Shown in pieces: positions 18,250 through 26,752 of a DNA stretch of 64,000 bases (positions are counted from its first letter, which is position 1; each line of letters starts with the position of its first letter). The DNA comes from Oceanicola sp. D3 (GTDB lineage Bacteria; Pseudomonadota; Alphaproteobacteria; Rhodobacterales; Rhodobacteraceae), in contig NZ_CP040932.1 in assembly GCF_006351965.1 (NCBI RefSeq), positions 1,178,001 to 1,242,000 of the forward strand, given 5' to 3'. The notes beneath the pieces were generated by a model that did not search any database, was not told the origin of the DNA, and saw only the letters and a list, made by a program, of their open reading frames with translations. The translations under genes were made by a program, and so were the position numbers.

Positions 18250-19116
18250 TCACCCCGCCGCCAACCCCTCGCGCCGCGCGGCTTCCCACGCCAGGATCGT
18301 CCGCTTCACCGGCAGCCCCCAGTGATAGCCGCCCAATCCGCCCGATTTGCGCATCGCCCGGTGGCAGGGGATCAAAAAGCTCACCGGATTGCGCCCCACC
18401 GCCGTACCCACAGCCCTGACGGCACGCGGGTTGCCCACCGCCTTGGCGATCTCCGAATAGGTCGTCACATGGCCCGTCGGCACCTGCATCAGCGCCTCCC
18501 AGACCTTGATCTGAAACGGCGCGCCGATCAAAAACAGCGGCGTCTCCTCCACCCGGCCCTCAGCGCCAAAGGCGCTCTGCACCCAAGGCCGCAACGCCAT
18601 CGGATCTTCCGTGAAGACAGCCCCCGGCCAGCGCCCCCGCAGGTCCTCCATCGCCGCCTCCGGCCCCATCTCGGCGGCCAGGGCAATGCCGCAAATCCCC
18701 TTTTCGGTCCCCATAACCAACGCCGGGCCGAAAGGGCTTTCAAACCAGCCCCAGCGAATTTCCAGGCCCGCACCGCCCTTGGCATACTCGCCCGGGCTCA
18801 TCGCCTCCCAGCGCAAGAACAGGTCATGCAGCCGCCCCGAGCCGCTTAGCCCCACCTCATCGGCCGCCTCCAACGTGGTAAACCGCTCGCGCAGCAGCGC
18901 CTTGGCGTGGCCAAGGGTCAGATATTGCTGATACCGCTTCGGGCTCACCCCAACCCACTGGCTGAACAACCGCTGAAAATGCGCTTGGCTCATGCGCATC
19001 TCCCCCGCCAGCGCCTCAAGCGTCAAATTGCCCTCGGCCCCGTCGATCACATCGAGCGCCCGGCGCATCACCTGATAGTGGTAGCTCTCTTCCATCTCTC
19101 TCACGGGTGCATTCAT
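18250..19116 (-). CDS. AraC-HTH/methylguanine-DNA methyltransferase fusion (Ada-like)
   Basis: The 288-aa product has an N-terminal AraC-type DNA-binding domain (about 15-100, MSQAHFQRLFSQWVGVSPKRYQQYL) and a C-terminal O6-alkylguanine-DNA alkyltransferase domain. The latter contains FQIKVWEALMQVPTGHVTTYSEIAKAVG and the active-site PCHRAM near residue 255. It lacks the N-terminal zinc/methylphosphotriester domain of E. coli Ada. The start ATG at 19114-19116 follows AAGGAGATGCGGCG; an upstream extension is not preferred. It is divergent from nth, another DNA-repair gene, with 94 bases between. Confidence 0.92.
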   Translation of the reverse strand: MNAPVREMEESYHYQVMRRALDVIDGAEGNLTLEALAGEMRMSQAHFQRLFSQWVGVSPKRYQQYLTLGHAKALLRERFTTLEAADEVGLSGSGRLHDLFLRWEAMSPGEYAKGGAGLEIRWGWFESPFGPALVMGTEKGICGIALAAEMGPEAAMEDLRGRWPGAVFTEDPMALRPWVQSAFGAEGRVEETPLFLIGAPFQIKVWEALMQVPTGHVTTYSEIAKAVGNPRAVRAVGTAVGRNPVSFLIPCHRAMRKSGGLGGYHWGLPVKRTILAWEAARREGLAAG

Positions 19117-19210
19117 CGCCGCATCTCCTTCAAGCCTACAGCTAAGCCGCATCGCCGCACAGGGCGACCCGGAACTTGCGGGAGCGGGCCGGGCAGGGCA
19201 TAGGAAGGCG

Positions 19211-19858
19211 ATGCCTGCGCCCGTCATGACATATCACCAGATCTCCGAGGTCTTCGCCCGCTTCGCCGCGCAAGAGGCCGAGCCCAAGGGCGAGCTGGAG
19301 CACACCAACGCCTACACGCTGGTTGTTGCCGTGGCGCTCTCGGCCCAAGCCACCGACGTGGGCGTCAACAAGGCCACCCGCGCGCTTTTCGAGGTGGCCG
19401 ACACGCCGCAAAAGATGCTCGACCTCGGGCTCGACGGCCTCACCGAGCACATCAAAACCATCGGCCTCTTCCGCCAGAAGGCGAAGAACGTGATGAAACT
19501 GAGCCAGATCCTCGTCGATGACTACGGCGGCGAGGTGCCCAGCTCCCGCGAGGCGCTTGTCTCGCTCCCCGGCGTGGGCCGCAAAACCGCCAACGTGGTG
19601 CTCAACATGTGGTTCAAACACCCGGCACAGGCGGTCGATACCCACATCTTCCGCGTCGGCAACCGCACCGGCATCGCCCCCGGCAAGGATGTCGACGCCG
19701 TCGAACGCGCGATCGAAGACCGGATCCCCGCCGAGTACCAGCAACACGCCCACCACTGGCTCATCCTGCACGGCCGCTACACCTGCAAGGCCCGCAAACC
19801 GCTCTGCGGCACCTGCCTCATCCGTGACATCTGCCTTTTTGAGGAGAAGACCCTGTGA
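19211..19858 (+). CDS. nth: Endonuclease III
   Basis: The 215-aa bifunctional DNA glycosylase/AP-lyase acts on oxidised pyrimidines. The helix-hairpin-helix LPGVGRKTANVVLN carries the catalytic Lys near residue 125, the catalytic Asp lies in AVDTHIFRVGNRTG, and the [4Fe-4S] loop reads CKARKPLCGTCLIRDIC with the C-x6-C-x2-C-x5-C spacing. The length is normal. It overlaps ridA by GTGA, so a repair gene is coupled to a metabolic one. The preceding divergent gene is the Ada-like protein. Confidence 0.97.
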   Translation: MPAPVMTYHQISEVFARFAAQEAEPKGELEHTNAYTLVVAVALSAQATDVGVNKATRALFEVADTPQKMLDLGLDGLTEHIKTIGLFRQKAKNVMKLSQILVDDYGGEVPSSREALVSLPGVGRKTANVVLNMWFKHPAQAVDTHIFRVGNRTGIAPGKDVDAVERAIEDRIPAEYQQHAHHWLILHGRYTCKARKPLCGTCLIRDICLFEEKTL

Positions 19859-20253
19859 GTCGCACCCTTGTCTCTTCCGGCTCCTACCTTGAGCCGATCA
19901 TGGGCTTCTCCCGTGCCGTGCGGGTGGGCAACCATGTGTCGGTCGCGGGCACCGCGCCCATCGCCGAGGGCGGCGGCACCCACGGGGTCGGCGACGTGGC
20001 CGCGCAGACTCGCCGCTGCTTCGAGATCAGCCTGAAGGCGCTGGCCGAGGCGGGCGCGGGGCCAGAGCACGTCACCCGCTGCCGCCTCATGCTCACCGAC
20101 ATCAGCCGCTGGAGGGAGGCCGCCGAAGTGCATGGCGAGATCTTCTCCGCCATCCGCCCCGTCCTCACTGTTGTCGAGGTTTCCGCCTTCGTGGAACCCG
20201 ACTGGCTGGTGGAAACCGAAATCGACGCCATCATCACGGAGACACCTGAATGA
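19855..20253 (+). CDS. RidA/YjgF family enamine/imine deaminase
   Basis: The 132-aa RidA-like protein of the trimeric YjgF fold has GFSRAVRVGNHVSVAGTAPI near the N-terminus, VTRCRLMLTDISRW with the substrate-binding Arg, and VVEVSAFVEPDWLVETEIDAI at the end. Family members hydrolyse reactive enamines/imines from PLP enzymes; some have other roles. The start is GTG at 19855, overlapping the nth stop, and the gene ends by an ATGA overlap with the kinase gene. A three-gene translationally coupled unit is likely. Confidence 0.88.
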   Translation: MSRTLVSSGSYLEPIMGFSRAVRVGNHVSVAGTAPIAEGGGTHGVGDVAAQTRRCFEISLKALAEAGAGPEHVTRCRLMLTDISRWREAAEVHGEIFSAIRPVLTVVEVSAFVEPDWLVETEIDAIITETPE

Positions 20254-21245
20254 CCACCCAATACGACGTCGTCGGCATCGGCAACGCCATCGTCGATGTC
20301 ATCTCCCACGGCGATGACAGCTTTCTGGATAACATGGGCATAGAGAAGGGCATCATGCAGCTTGTCGAGCGCAAGCGCGCCGAGGTGCTCTACGCCGCAA
20401 TGACCGACCGGGTGCAAACCCCGGGCGGCTCGGTGGCCAACACGCTGGCGGGGCTGGGTACGCTGGGGCTGGCCACCGCCTTCGTCGGCCGGGTGAAGGA
20501 TGACGCGCTGGGCCGCTTCTACGCCGAGAACATGGAGCTCGAAGGCACCACCTTCCCCAACCCGCCGGTCGAGGATGCCAGCCAGCCCCCCACCTCCCGC
20601 TCGATGATCTTCGTCTCCCCCGATGGCGAACGCTCGATGAACACCTACCTCGGCTGCGGCGCCGAGTTCGGCGAGGATGACGTGGACGTCTCGGTGATGG
20701 AGAACACCCGTTATCTCTTCCTCGAGGGCTACCTTTTCGACAAGGACAAGGGCAAACGCGCCTTCATGGCCGCCGCCAATGCCTGCCACCACGCGGGCGG
20801 CAAAGCGGGCATCACCCTGTCAGACCCGTTCTGTGTGGATCGCCACCGCGACAGCTTCCGCGAGCTGATCGAAAACGACATGGATTACACCATCGGCAAC
20901 GAGGCCGAATGGAAATCGCTCTACCAGACCGAAAGCCTCCAGACCGCGCTCGATGAGGCGGCAATGATCTGCCCCGTCGTGGTCTGCACCCGCTCGGGCG
21001 ACCCGGTGATCCTGATCCGCGAGGGCGAGCGCGTCGAGGTGCCGGTCGAGAAGGTCACGCCCGTCGATGCCACCGGGGCAGGGGACCAGTTCGCCGCCGG
21101 CTTCCTCTATGGCCTCGCCACAGGCCAAACGCTGGAAATGTCGGGCCGCATGGGCGTGACGGCGGCGGCAGAAGTCATCCGCCACATCGGCCCCCGCCCC
21201 AAGCGCCCGCTGCGCGAGGTGTTCCACGACGCGGGTCTGCTCTGA
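20250..21245 (+). CDS. PfkB-family sugar/adenosine kinase
   Basis: The 331-aa product has the ribokinase fold. N-terminal GIGNAIVDVI and the GGSVANTLAGLGTLGL signature bind the sugar/nucleoside, and the C-terminal VDATGAGDQFAAGFLYGL holds the catalytic Asp and anion hole. It resembles proteobacterial proteins annotated as adenosine kinase. Its ATG overlaps the RidA stop. A GC-rich 20-base hairpin follows its stop codon. The exact substrate, adenosine or a ribose-like sugar, is not settled by sequence. Confidence 0.88.
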   Translation: MTTQYDVVGIGNAIVDVISHGDDSFLDNMGIEKGIMQLVERKRAEVLYAAMTDRVQTPGGSVANTLAGLGTLGLATAFVGRVKDDALGRFYAENMELEGTTFPNPPVEDASQPPTSRSMIFVSPDGERSMNTYLGCGAEFGEDDVDVSVMENTRYLFLEGYLFDKDKGKRAFMAAANACHHAGGKAGITLSDPFCVDRHRDSFRELIENDMDYTIGNEAEWKSLYQTESLQTALDEAAMICPVVVCTRSGDPVILIREGERVEVPVEKVTPVDATGAGDQFAAGFLYGLATGQTLEMSGRMGVTAAAEVIRHIGPRPKRPLREVFHDAGLL

Positions 21246-21259
21246 GGCAGAGTTCCCCC

Positions 21260-21279
21260 GCGCCGGGAGCGCCCGGCGC
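21260..21279 (+). terminator. Hairpin after the PfkB-kinase gene
   Basis: GCGCCGGG-AGCG-CCCGGCGC forms a perfect 8-bp stem starting 15 bases after the TGA. There is no U-tract, so it may protect the 3' end rather than terminate efficiently. The rest of the 323-base gap 21246-21568 holds no supported gene. Confidence 0.5.
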
Positions 21280-21493
21280 AGAGGGCTGGCCAAAAGAGAT
21301 ACAGGCCTTCGGCGAGGATATTTTCAGAACCAATGAGATGCCAAAAGAAGAAGGCGGGCGCCGCACTTGGCAGCACCCGCCCCTGACAGAGCAAGGCTCT
21401 CATCGGTCCACGGTCATCGCCGTCCCCGGCTGTACCGTGGCCCCAGTCTTCACCAGCTTGGTTAACAAGTCCTTACCCGCCCCCTCATTGGTC

Positions 21494-21536
21494 CTGTAAA
21501 TATTCCTCGGGGGGTTCGGGGGGCAGACAGCCCCCC
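21494..21536 (+). repeat. Diverged TGTAAATAT-hairpin repeat
   Basis: CTGTAAATATTCC is followed by a run of G and the hairpin GGGGGGC-AGACA-GCCCCCC at 21518-21536. It resembles the ATTTTCTTGCTGCAAATAT repeats at 13884 and 26624 but with a diverged head. It lies between two convergent gene ends. Confidence 0.5.
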
Positions 21537-21568
21537 GTGCGAGGCTGCATCCCTGCGCGGCGGATCGG

Positions 21569-22387
21569 TCAGTCGCCCAGCTTGGCGTGCACCTCCTCAA
21601 GGTCGATCTCGCCAGTGGGCATCTTGTTGCCCGGGTTCTCGAAATCGTATTTGAACAGGTGAAAGTCCCGCTTGTAGATCTCGTAGACGAGATGCATCGA
21701 CAGGTCGTCGAAGTAATCCTCCACCGGATGCGCCCGCTTGGGCCCGTGCCCTTCGCTCTCGTTAAATCTCGGAATATCCTCGATATTCACCTCATGCGGC
21801 ACCTCGATCTCGTCGAGCACCGATTGCATCCCCTCGTTGAACTTCTCGGTCCAGAAGATGTTGTCATAGGTGCCACCGTTCACGATGAAGGTGCTCACGT
21901 GCCCGGCCATCGCGCTCCAGTGAATGTCCGGGTCCATCGGGCGGCGCCAGCGAATGGTATCGCGCGCAAACAGCAGGAACCGCCGGAAACTCTTGATCTG
22001 GTCGAAGTCAAACTCGTCCTCCGGCGAGCCAACCTCGATCCCGTATTTCTGGATCAGCATCGGCACCAGCTTGCCGCGGTAGCGCTTGCCGTTGCGCTGG
22101 ATGCCGCAGATCTTGTCAAAGAAGCTGGAGAGGATGCGGGTGTAGGGGTTGCGCACGCAGGTGAAGGCGTAGCTCTGATGCGCCGTCACATTCGCCTCGA
22201 TCAGCGGCTGGCTCTCTTCCTGCGCCCATTTGTGCAGCCCGCTTGTGCTGTCATGAATATCGCCGTCAAAAAACTTGCCGTGATCGGAATAGAACATGAT
22301 CTGCCCGATCGTCGAACAGGCGCACTTGGGCACCACCCGGTACACAACGCTCTCACTCTCGGTCATCCACGTGCCGGGAAAGCCCAT
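21569..22387 (-). CDS. Sulfotransferase family protein
   Basis: The 272-aa product has the PAPS-dependent sulfotransferase pattern. The 5'-phosphosulfate loop VPKCACSTIGQIMF is near residue 20 and the 3'-phosphate motif TCVRNPYTRILSSFFDKI near residue 75, both in the form seen in carbohydrate sulfotransferases. No signal or membrane segment is evident, so it is probably cytoplasmic. It is divergent from the GlcNAc-transferase gene with a shared 150-base promoter region, which suggests both modify the same surface glycan. Confidence 0.85.
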   Translation of the reverse strand: MGFPGTWMTESESVVYRVVPKCACSTIGQIMFYSDHGKFFDGDIHDSTSGLHKWAQEESQPLIEANVTAHQSYAFTCVRNPYTRILSSFFDKICGIQRNGKRYRGKLVPMLIQKYGIEVGSPEDEFDFDQIKSFRRFLLFARDTIRWRRPMDPDIHWSAMAGHVSTFIVNGGTYDNIFWTEKFNEGMQSVLDEIEVPHEVNIEDIPRFNESEGHGPKRAHPVEDYFDDLSMHLVYEIYKRDFHLFKYDFENPGNKMPTGEIDLEEVHAKLGD

Positions 22388-22537
22388 GATTTACTGCCTC
22401 CAGAAATGCAATCGGCCACAAGTTGCTCTTGCGGCATCATTGTCGCGGAAATTTACAAGGAAACCCTGTCTTTTCAATGTTTGGTTACGCTACTAACCCT
22501 AAACAGTGGTTTCAAAACAGGGCAGAAAGTTTCCACA

Positions 22538-24115
22538 TTGGCCAGAATCGCCTACATCCTCCTCTGTCACAAGGATCCAGACGCGGTTATCGCTCAGGCC
22601 CGCAGCCTGACGGCGGTGGGCGACTTCATGGCGATTCACTTCGATGCCCGCTCCAAGCCCGAGCACTTCAACCGTATCCGCGAGGCCCTGAAGGACAACC
22701 CCAATGTCACCTTCGCCCGCAAGCGGATCAAATGCGGCTGGGGCGAGTGGAGCCTTGTGCAGGCCACGTTGAACACCGTGGAATCGGCGGTCGAAGCCTT
22801 CCCACGCGCCACCCATTTTTACATGCTCTCGGGCGATTGCCAGGCCATCAAATCGGCTGAATACGCCCATGAGTTCCTCGACCGGGAAGACGCCGACTAC
22901 ATCGAGAGCTTCGATTACTTCAACTCCGACTGGATCAAGACGGGGATGAAGGAGGAGCGGCTGATCTACCGCCACTTCCTCAACGAACGAAAGAACAAAT
23001 GGCTGTTCTACAAAAGCCTTGAGCTGCAACGCGCCATGGGCCTTTCGCGCAATGTGCCCGGCGATCTGCAGATGATGATCGGCTCGCAATGGTGGTGCCT
23101 GCGCCGCCGCACGGTGGAATGGGTGCTGGAGTTCACCCGCCAGCGCCGCGACGTGATGCGCTTCTTCCGCTCCACATGGATCCCGGATGAAACCTTCTTC
23201 CAAACCATCGTGCGTCACCTCGTCCCCGAAAACGAGATCCGCTGCCGCACGCTCACCTTCCTGATGTTCACCGACTACGGCATGCCGGTCACCTTCTATA
23301 ACGACCATTACGACCTGCTGCTCAGCCAGGATTTTCTCTTCGCCCGCAAGATCAGCCCCGAGGCAAGTGAACTCAAGGAGCGGCTGGGCATGCTCTACGC
23401 CTCTGAAGGGCAGGAGTTTCAGATCTCCAACGAGGGGCGGCGGCTGTTCCATTTCCTCTCCGGGCGGGGCCGGATCGGGCGCCGCTTTGCGCCCCGCTTC
23501 TGGGAGACCGAGGCCAGCCTGGGCCGTGGCCGCGAGCTGATGATCGTCCTGTGCAAAAAGTGGCACGTCGCCAAGCGCCTCTGCGAGCGGGTCCGGGCCA
23601 CCACCAACATTCCGGTCATCGAGTATCTCTTCAACGAAGAGGGCACCGATCTGCCCGATCTCGGCGGCATCCAGACCACGCTGGAAAAGCGCACGCGCCA
23701 CCGCCGTGCGCTGATGCGGATGCTGTTTGACTACCACGACAGTGACAGGCTGGTGATCTGCCTCGATCCCTCCAACATCGACCTGATGCAGGATTTCCAC
23801 TCCGACAAGTCGGTCACCAAGATGCTCGATATCGAGTGCGATTTTACCGACGATTACCTGCTCGGCCACGCCCGCCGCGTTGGCTTGGCAGGCGATCAGA
23901 CACCGCAAGACACGCTGGAGCGGCTGCTGCCGACAATCCGCTACGATATCGTTTTTGAAAAAGAGCGCATCCGCGACGCCGGCTTCGAGCACCTCGACCG
24001 CATCCGCGAAAGCGCCAGCGTCGAAGAAAACGTGCCCCCGCTCGCCCGCTTCTTCGACATCCCGATCGACACCGCGTGGGAAATTGCCTCCACGCCGCAT
24101 CTCTTTACCGACTGA
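22538..24115 (+). CDS. Core-2/I-branching-type GlcNAc-transferase with DUF5928-like C-terminus
   Basis: The 525-aa product resembles glycosyltransferase family 14 in its N-terminal half: IAYILLCHKDPDAV, FMAIHFDARSKPEHF, THFYMLSGDCQAIKS near residue 95 and QWWCLRRRTVEWVLEF. The C-terminal half (from about 260) has GRGRELMIVLCKKWHVAKRL and DRLVICLDPSNIDLM, matching the DUF5928-type extension of Rhodobacteraceae. The start is TTG at 22538 after AGAAAG; a much longer upstream frame would run through the sulfotransferase gene and is rejected. Probably makes or branches an extracellular polysaccharide. Confidence 0.85.
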   Translation: MARIAYILLCHKDPDAVIAQARSLTAVGDFMAIHFDARSKPEHFNRIREALKDNPNVTFARKRIKCGWGEWSLVQATLNTVESAVEAFPRATHFYMLSGDCQAIKSAEYAHEFLDREDADYIESFDYFNSDWIKTGMKEERLIYRHFLNERKNKWLFYKSLELQRAMGLSRNVPGDLQMMIGSQWWCLRRRTVEWVLEFTRQRRDVMRFFRSTWIPDETFFQTIVRHLVPENEIRCRTLTFLMFTDYGMPVTFYNDHYDLLLSQDFLFARKISPEASELKERLGMLYASEGQEFQISNEGRRLFHFLSGRGRIGRRFAPRFWETEASLGRGRELMIVLCKKWHVAKRLCERVRATTNIPVIEYLFNEEGTDLPDLGGIQTTLEKRTRHRRALMRMLFDYHDSDRLVICLDPSNIDLMQDFHSDKSVTKMLDIECDFTDDYLLGHARRVGLAGDQTPQDTLERLLPTIRYDIVFEKERIRDAGFEHLDRIRESASVEENVPPLARFFDIPIDTAWEIASTPHLFTD

Positions 24116-24129
24116 GGAGGCCCCGGCTC

Positions 24130-24504
24130 ATGGGCTACAGCTACGACCCCGAGAACATCTTCGCCAAGATCCTGCGCGGCGAGATCCCAAACGACACAGT
24201 GCTGGAAACCGAGCACAGCCTCGCCTTCCGTGACCTCTATCCGCAAGCCCCGGTGCATGTTCTGGTCATCCCCAAGGGCGCTTACGTGAGCTACGACCAC
24301 TTCGCGCAAGCGGCCAGCGAGGCCGAGATCGTCGATTTCACCCGCGCCATCGGCAAGGTCTGCGAGATGGAAGGGGTCGCGGCGCATGCCGAGGGCTGCC
24401 GCTTCATCTCCAACGCCGGATCCCACGGCGTGCAGGAAGTCCCCCATCTTCACGTCCACGTCCTCGGCGGCCGCCCCCTTGGCCGAATGCTGAACCCCGC
24501 CTGA
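24130..24504 (+). CDS. HIT family protein
   Basis: The 124-aa histidine-triad protein has the catalytic motif HLHVHVLGG near the C-terminus, preceded by GSHGVQEVP. The N-terminal half IFAKILRGEIPNDTVLETEHSLAFRDLYPQAPVHVLVIPK is typical of the Hint branch. These proteins hydrolyse nucleoside phosphoramidates or adenylates. It lies 14 bases after the GlcNAc-transferase on the same strand and may be co-transcribed. A hairpin repeat follows its stop by 27 bases. Confidence 0.93.
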   Translation: MGYSYDPENIFAKILRGEIPNDTVLETEHSLAFRDLYPQAPVHVLVIPKGAYVSYDHFAQAASEAEIVDFTRAIGKVCEMEGVAAHAEGCRFISNAGSHGVQEVPHLHVHVLGGRPLGRMLNPA

Positions 24505-24531
24505 TCCGGGGCGCACCCCGCGCCATCCACC

Positions 24532-24554
24532 GTAGGGTGGGCAATCTGCCCACC
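24532..24554 (+). repeat. GTGGGCA hairpin repeat, copy 3
   Basis: GTAG followed by GGTGGGCAATCTGCCCACC, identical to copy 2. It lies 27 bases after the HIT gene's TGA, between two convergent genes. Here the TAG is not a stop codon of a gene. Confidence 0.85.
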
Positions 24555-24579
24555 TCCAAACCCAACCTTCAAACCCCAC

Positions 24580-25398
24580 CTAACGCGCCAAAGCCTCCAG
24601 CGCGGCGCCAATCACATGCCGCGCCGCCTCCCATTGCGCAGGCCCGGCCTGCGCATAGGCATCCAACCCCGGCGCGGCGTTCACCTCCAGCACCACCGCC
24701 TCTTCTCCCACAATCACATCGACGCCGCCCCACCGCAGGCCAAGCGCCTCCACCGCCCGCACCGCCAGCGCCTCAGCCTCCGGCCCCGGTCCGCCCTCGC
24801 GCACCGCCGCGCCTGCTGAAAGGTTGCCCGGCCCTCCGGCGGGGCCGACCCGCTCGTAGGCCAGCACCACGCGCCCCTCCAGCACCATCACCCGAAACTC
24901 CCGGCCCGGTACATCCACCTGAAGCAGCACATGGCGGTTCGCCGCACGCAGCGGCGCCATCGCCTCGCTCAGCGCATCGGCATTCGCCACCCGCACCACG
25001 CCTTCGCCGCCGTGGCCGTCATTCGGCTTCACCCAAAGCGGAAAGCCGCTCTCCTCCCGCGCCCATGCCAGCCCCGGCGCCGCATCGCGGCCCGCCAGCA
25101 CAATCACATGCTCGGGCACCGGCACGCCCGCGTAGGCCAGCGCTTTGGCGGCATAATCCTTGTCGCCCGCCAGCCGCGCCGCCGCATCGCTGTTCAGCCC
25201 AAGGGCCGCCCCATGCACCGGATGCGCCCGCCCGCTTGCCGTGATGAAAAACCCGAACCGTCCATGCAGCGGCTCTGCCACCACCCGGCCCCCCATCGCC
25301 GCGCCCGCCTCCGACATCAGCCGCAGAAAGGGCCGCGCGCGCTCCGTTGGCGCGACAAGCCACCGCGCATCCTCAATGCCGTTGCCCACTTGCGCCAT
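24580..25398 (-). CDS. RimK-like ATP-grasp protein
   Basis: The 272-aa product is an ATP-grasp ligase. [26 protein letters not shown] at about 95-120 leads into the central domain, with the phosphate loop [17 protein letters not shown] at about 143-158 and [18 protein letters not shown]. The metal-binding C-terminal segment is [27 protein letters not shown] at about 225-250. It may ligate an amino acid or carboxylate to a cofactor or protein. It is divergent from the small zinc-finger gene with 67 bases between. The partner substrate cannot be deduced. Confidence 0.85.
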   Translation of the reverse strand: MAQVGNGIEDARWLVAPTERARPFLRLMSEAGAAMGGRVVAEPLHGRFGFFITASGRAHPVHGAALGLNSDAAARLAGDKDYAAKALAYAGVPVPEHVIVLAGRDAAPGLAWAREESGFPLWVKPNDGHGGEGVVRVANADALSEAMAPLRAANRHVLLQVDVPGREFRVMVLEGRVVLAYERVGPAGGPGNLSAGAAVREGGPGPEAEALAVRAVEALGLRWGGVDVIVGEEAVVLEVNAAPGLDAYAQAGPAQWEAARHVIGAALEALAR

Positions 25399-25465
25399 AC
25401 CCCCATCCTGCTATTTTCGCCCCCAATTCTGGCCCGCCCCAGCGACCCCCGCAAGGAGACAACAC

Positions 25466-25645
25466 ATGCCGATCGACGCCCCCGAAACCGAAGTGGTCTC
25501 CGCCTGGCGCGTCGCCTGTGATGGCGGCGAAGGGGCACTTGGCCACCCCCGGGTCTGGCTGTCGCTTAGCCATGAAACCGGCGAAGTCGAATGCGGCTAC
25601 TGCGACAAGAAGTTCATCCACGAAAGCTTCGCCAAGGCCTCCTGA
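25466..25645 (+). CDS. Small zinc-finger domain protein (59 aa)
   Basis: The 59-codon frame starts at ATG after GCAAGGAGAC. It ends in [19 protein letters not shown], and an upstream Cys (RVACDGGE) and His (GHPRVWLSL) complete a C-H-C-C set like that of the CHCC finger related to mitochondrial NDUFS6. In alphaproteobacteria such proteins are single-domain and their role is not settled; a link to complex I is plausible by homology only. Confidence 0.85.
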   Translation: MPIDAPETEVVSAWRVACDGGEGALGHPRVWLSLSHETGEVECGYCDKKFIHESFAKAS

Positions 25646-25775
25646 CCTGCACCCTTAATTTTCTTGCCCGCATTGCAAGCAAAGAAGGCGAGGGCATTGG
25701 TACCCGGCGCTTCAGTTCTGGAAGTCGGCTATGCGGACAGAATTGCCCTTCATTGGTCGAACCTGTAGGCCAGCT

Positions 25776-26294
25776 TTACTCTGAATCTACGGCAACGTCG
25801 GTGCGCTTGACTGGATCATCGAGGCGCTTCTCCATCAGAAAGTTCGTCAGTGTAACGCCAGCCAGTTCGATCTGCTGCTCGCGAACGACTTCCCAACCCT
25901 GCTGCTCAAAAAGACCTCGGACGAGATAGCTCGCTTGAGAATGAAGGCACGCGATATTGGCTTCACGCGCCAATGCCTCGATCCGAGCGTAAAGACTCCC
26001 TCCGATACCTTGCCGTTGGTATCCAGGTGCGACGAAAGCTAGATCTATGTAGCCATCGCTATCTAAAGTCATGAAGCCAACGGGTAGGCCCGCCTTCCGC
26101 GCAACTAGCGTTTTCTGAGCGGCCAGCCGCGACACCCAACTCGGCCCCGAAGGTGTCTTTGACGCCCAAGCCTGTCGCTGCTCTAAGCTATAAAATTCAG
26201 TCGCTCCATCGCGCACTGCATCGAAGAATATGACACCGAGTTGATCTGCTTCTGACGCTTCGAAGCCACCAATTTCTACGGAGGAGTTCTGCAT
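25776..26294 (-). CDS. GNAT family N-acetyltransferase
   Basis: The 172-aa product has the GNAT fold signature. The acetyl-CoA loop PGYQRQGIGGSLYARIEALA is near residue 95 and a C-terminal strand reads YLVRGLFEQQGWEVV. The substrate is unknown. The gene and the following ~340 bases are visibly richer in A/T and in less common codons than flanking genes, suggesting recent acquisition. No partner is obvious. Confidence 0.85.
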   Translation of the reverse strand: MQNSSVEIGGFEASEADQLGVIFFDAVRDGATEFYSLEQRQAWASKTPSGPSWVSRLAAQKTLVARKAGLPVGFMTLDSDGYIDLAFVAPGYQRQGIGGSLYARIEALAREANIACLHSQASYLVRGLFEQQGWEVVREQQIELAGVTLTNFLMEKRLDDPVKRTDVAVDSE

Positions 26295-26752
26295 TCCTTT
26301 GGCCTCTCTAATAGCATTTCAACGAGTGTGATCAAATCCAAGCATCGTATAAGCCGACCTTCATGCGAAACGCAGCATTGAGCAGTTTGGGCTCAAAGCC
26401 GACGTTGAGCGTCGAATCTTCAAAAAAATGCTTATCTGCGCTACAAGTGCACGGGGCTGGCATCAAGCCCAGCCTAGCCCATATCCCTTCGAACGGCGCA
26501 TTTGCTGTCCAACCGCCCGCTGAAGCAAAATTGGAAAACCGCGCAGAACACGGCGAATTGGCGGAAAAACCAACGCTGGTCAGAGCCTCGCACTATTGGC
26601 TGCTCTTCCTCGTGCATAAGCCAATTTTCTTGCCGCAAATATCTCCGGGGGTGTGGGGGCAGGCCCCCACGCCGACATCCGCTTCAGGCACAACGATCAG
26701 GCGGCGCACCAGCGCACCACCTCCCGCAGGGCGGGACGTGTCCCGCTCCCCC
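26295..26752. other. Intergenic region with repeat remnants, no gene supported
   Basis: The 458-base gap holds a lower-GC stretch to about 26623 with no convincing frame, an ATTTTCTTGCCGCAAATAT-hairpin repeat at 26624-26670, and a short palindrome GCGGGACGTGTCCCGC at 26731-26746. The palindrome shares the GTCCCGC core with the long elements at 8168 and 42735. Confidence 0.6.

Noticed and set aside
21587-22537. Upstream extension of the GlcNAc-transferase frame
   Set aside because: It runs antisense through the sulfotransferase gene; the family's sequence starts at the TTG at 22538.
26363-26752. Frame from 26363 starting MRNAALSS
   Set aside because: It crosses repeat DNA and continues antisense to the thioesterase and matB; probably decayed sequence.
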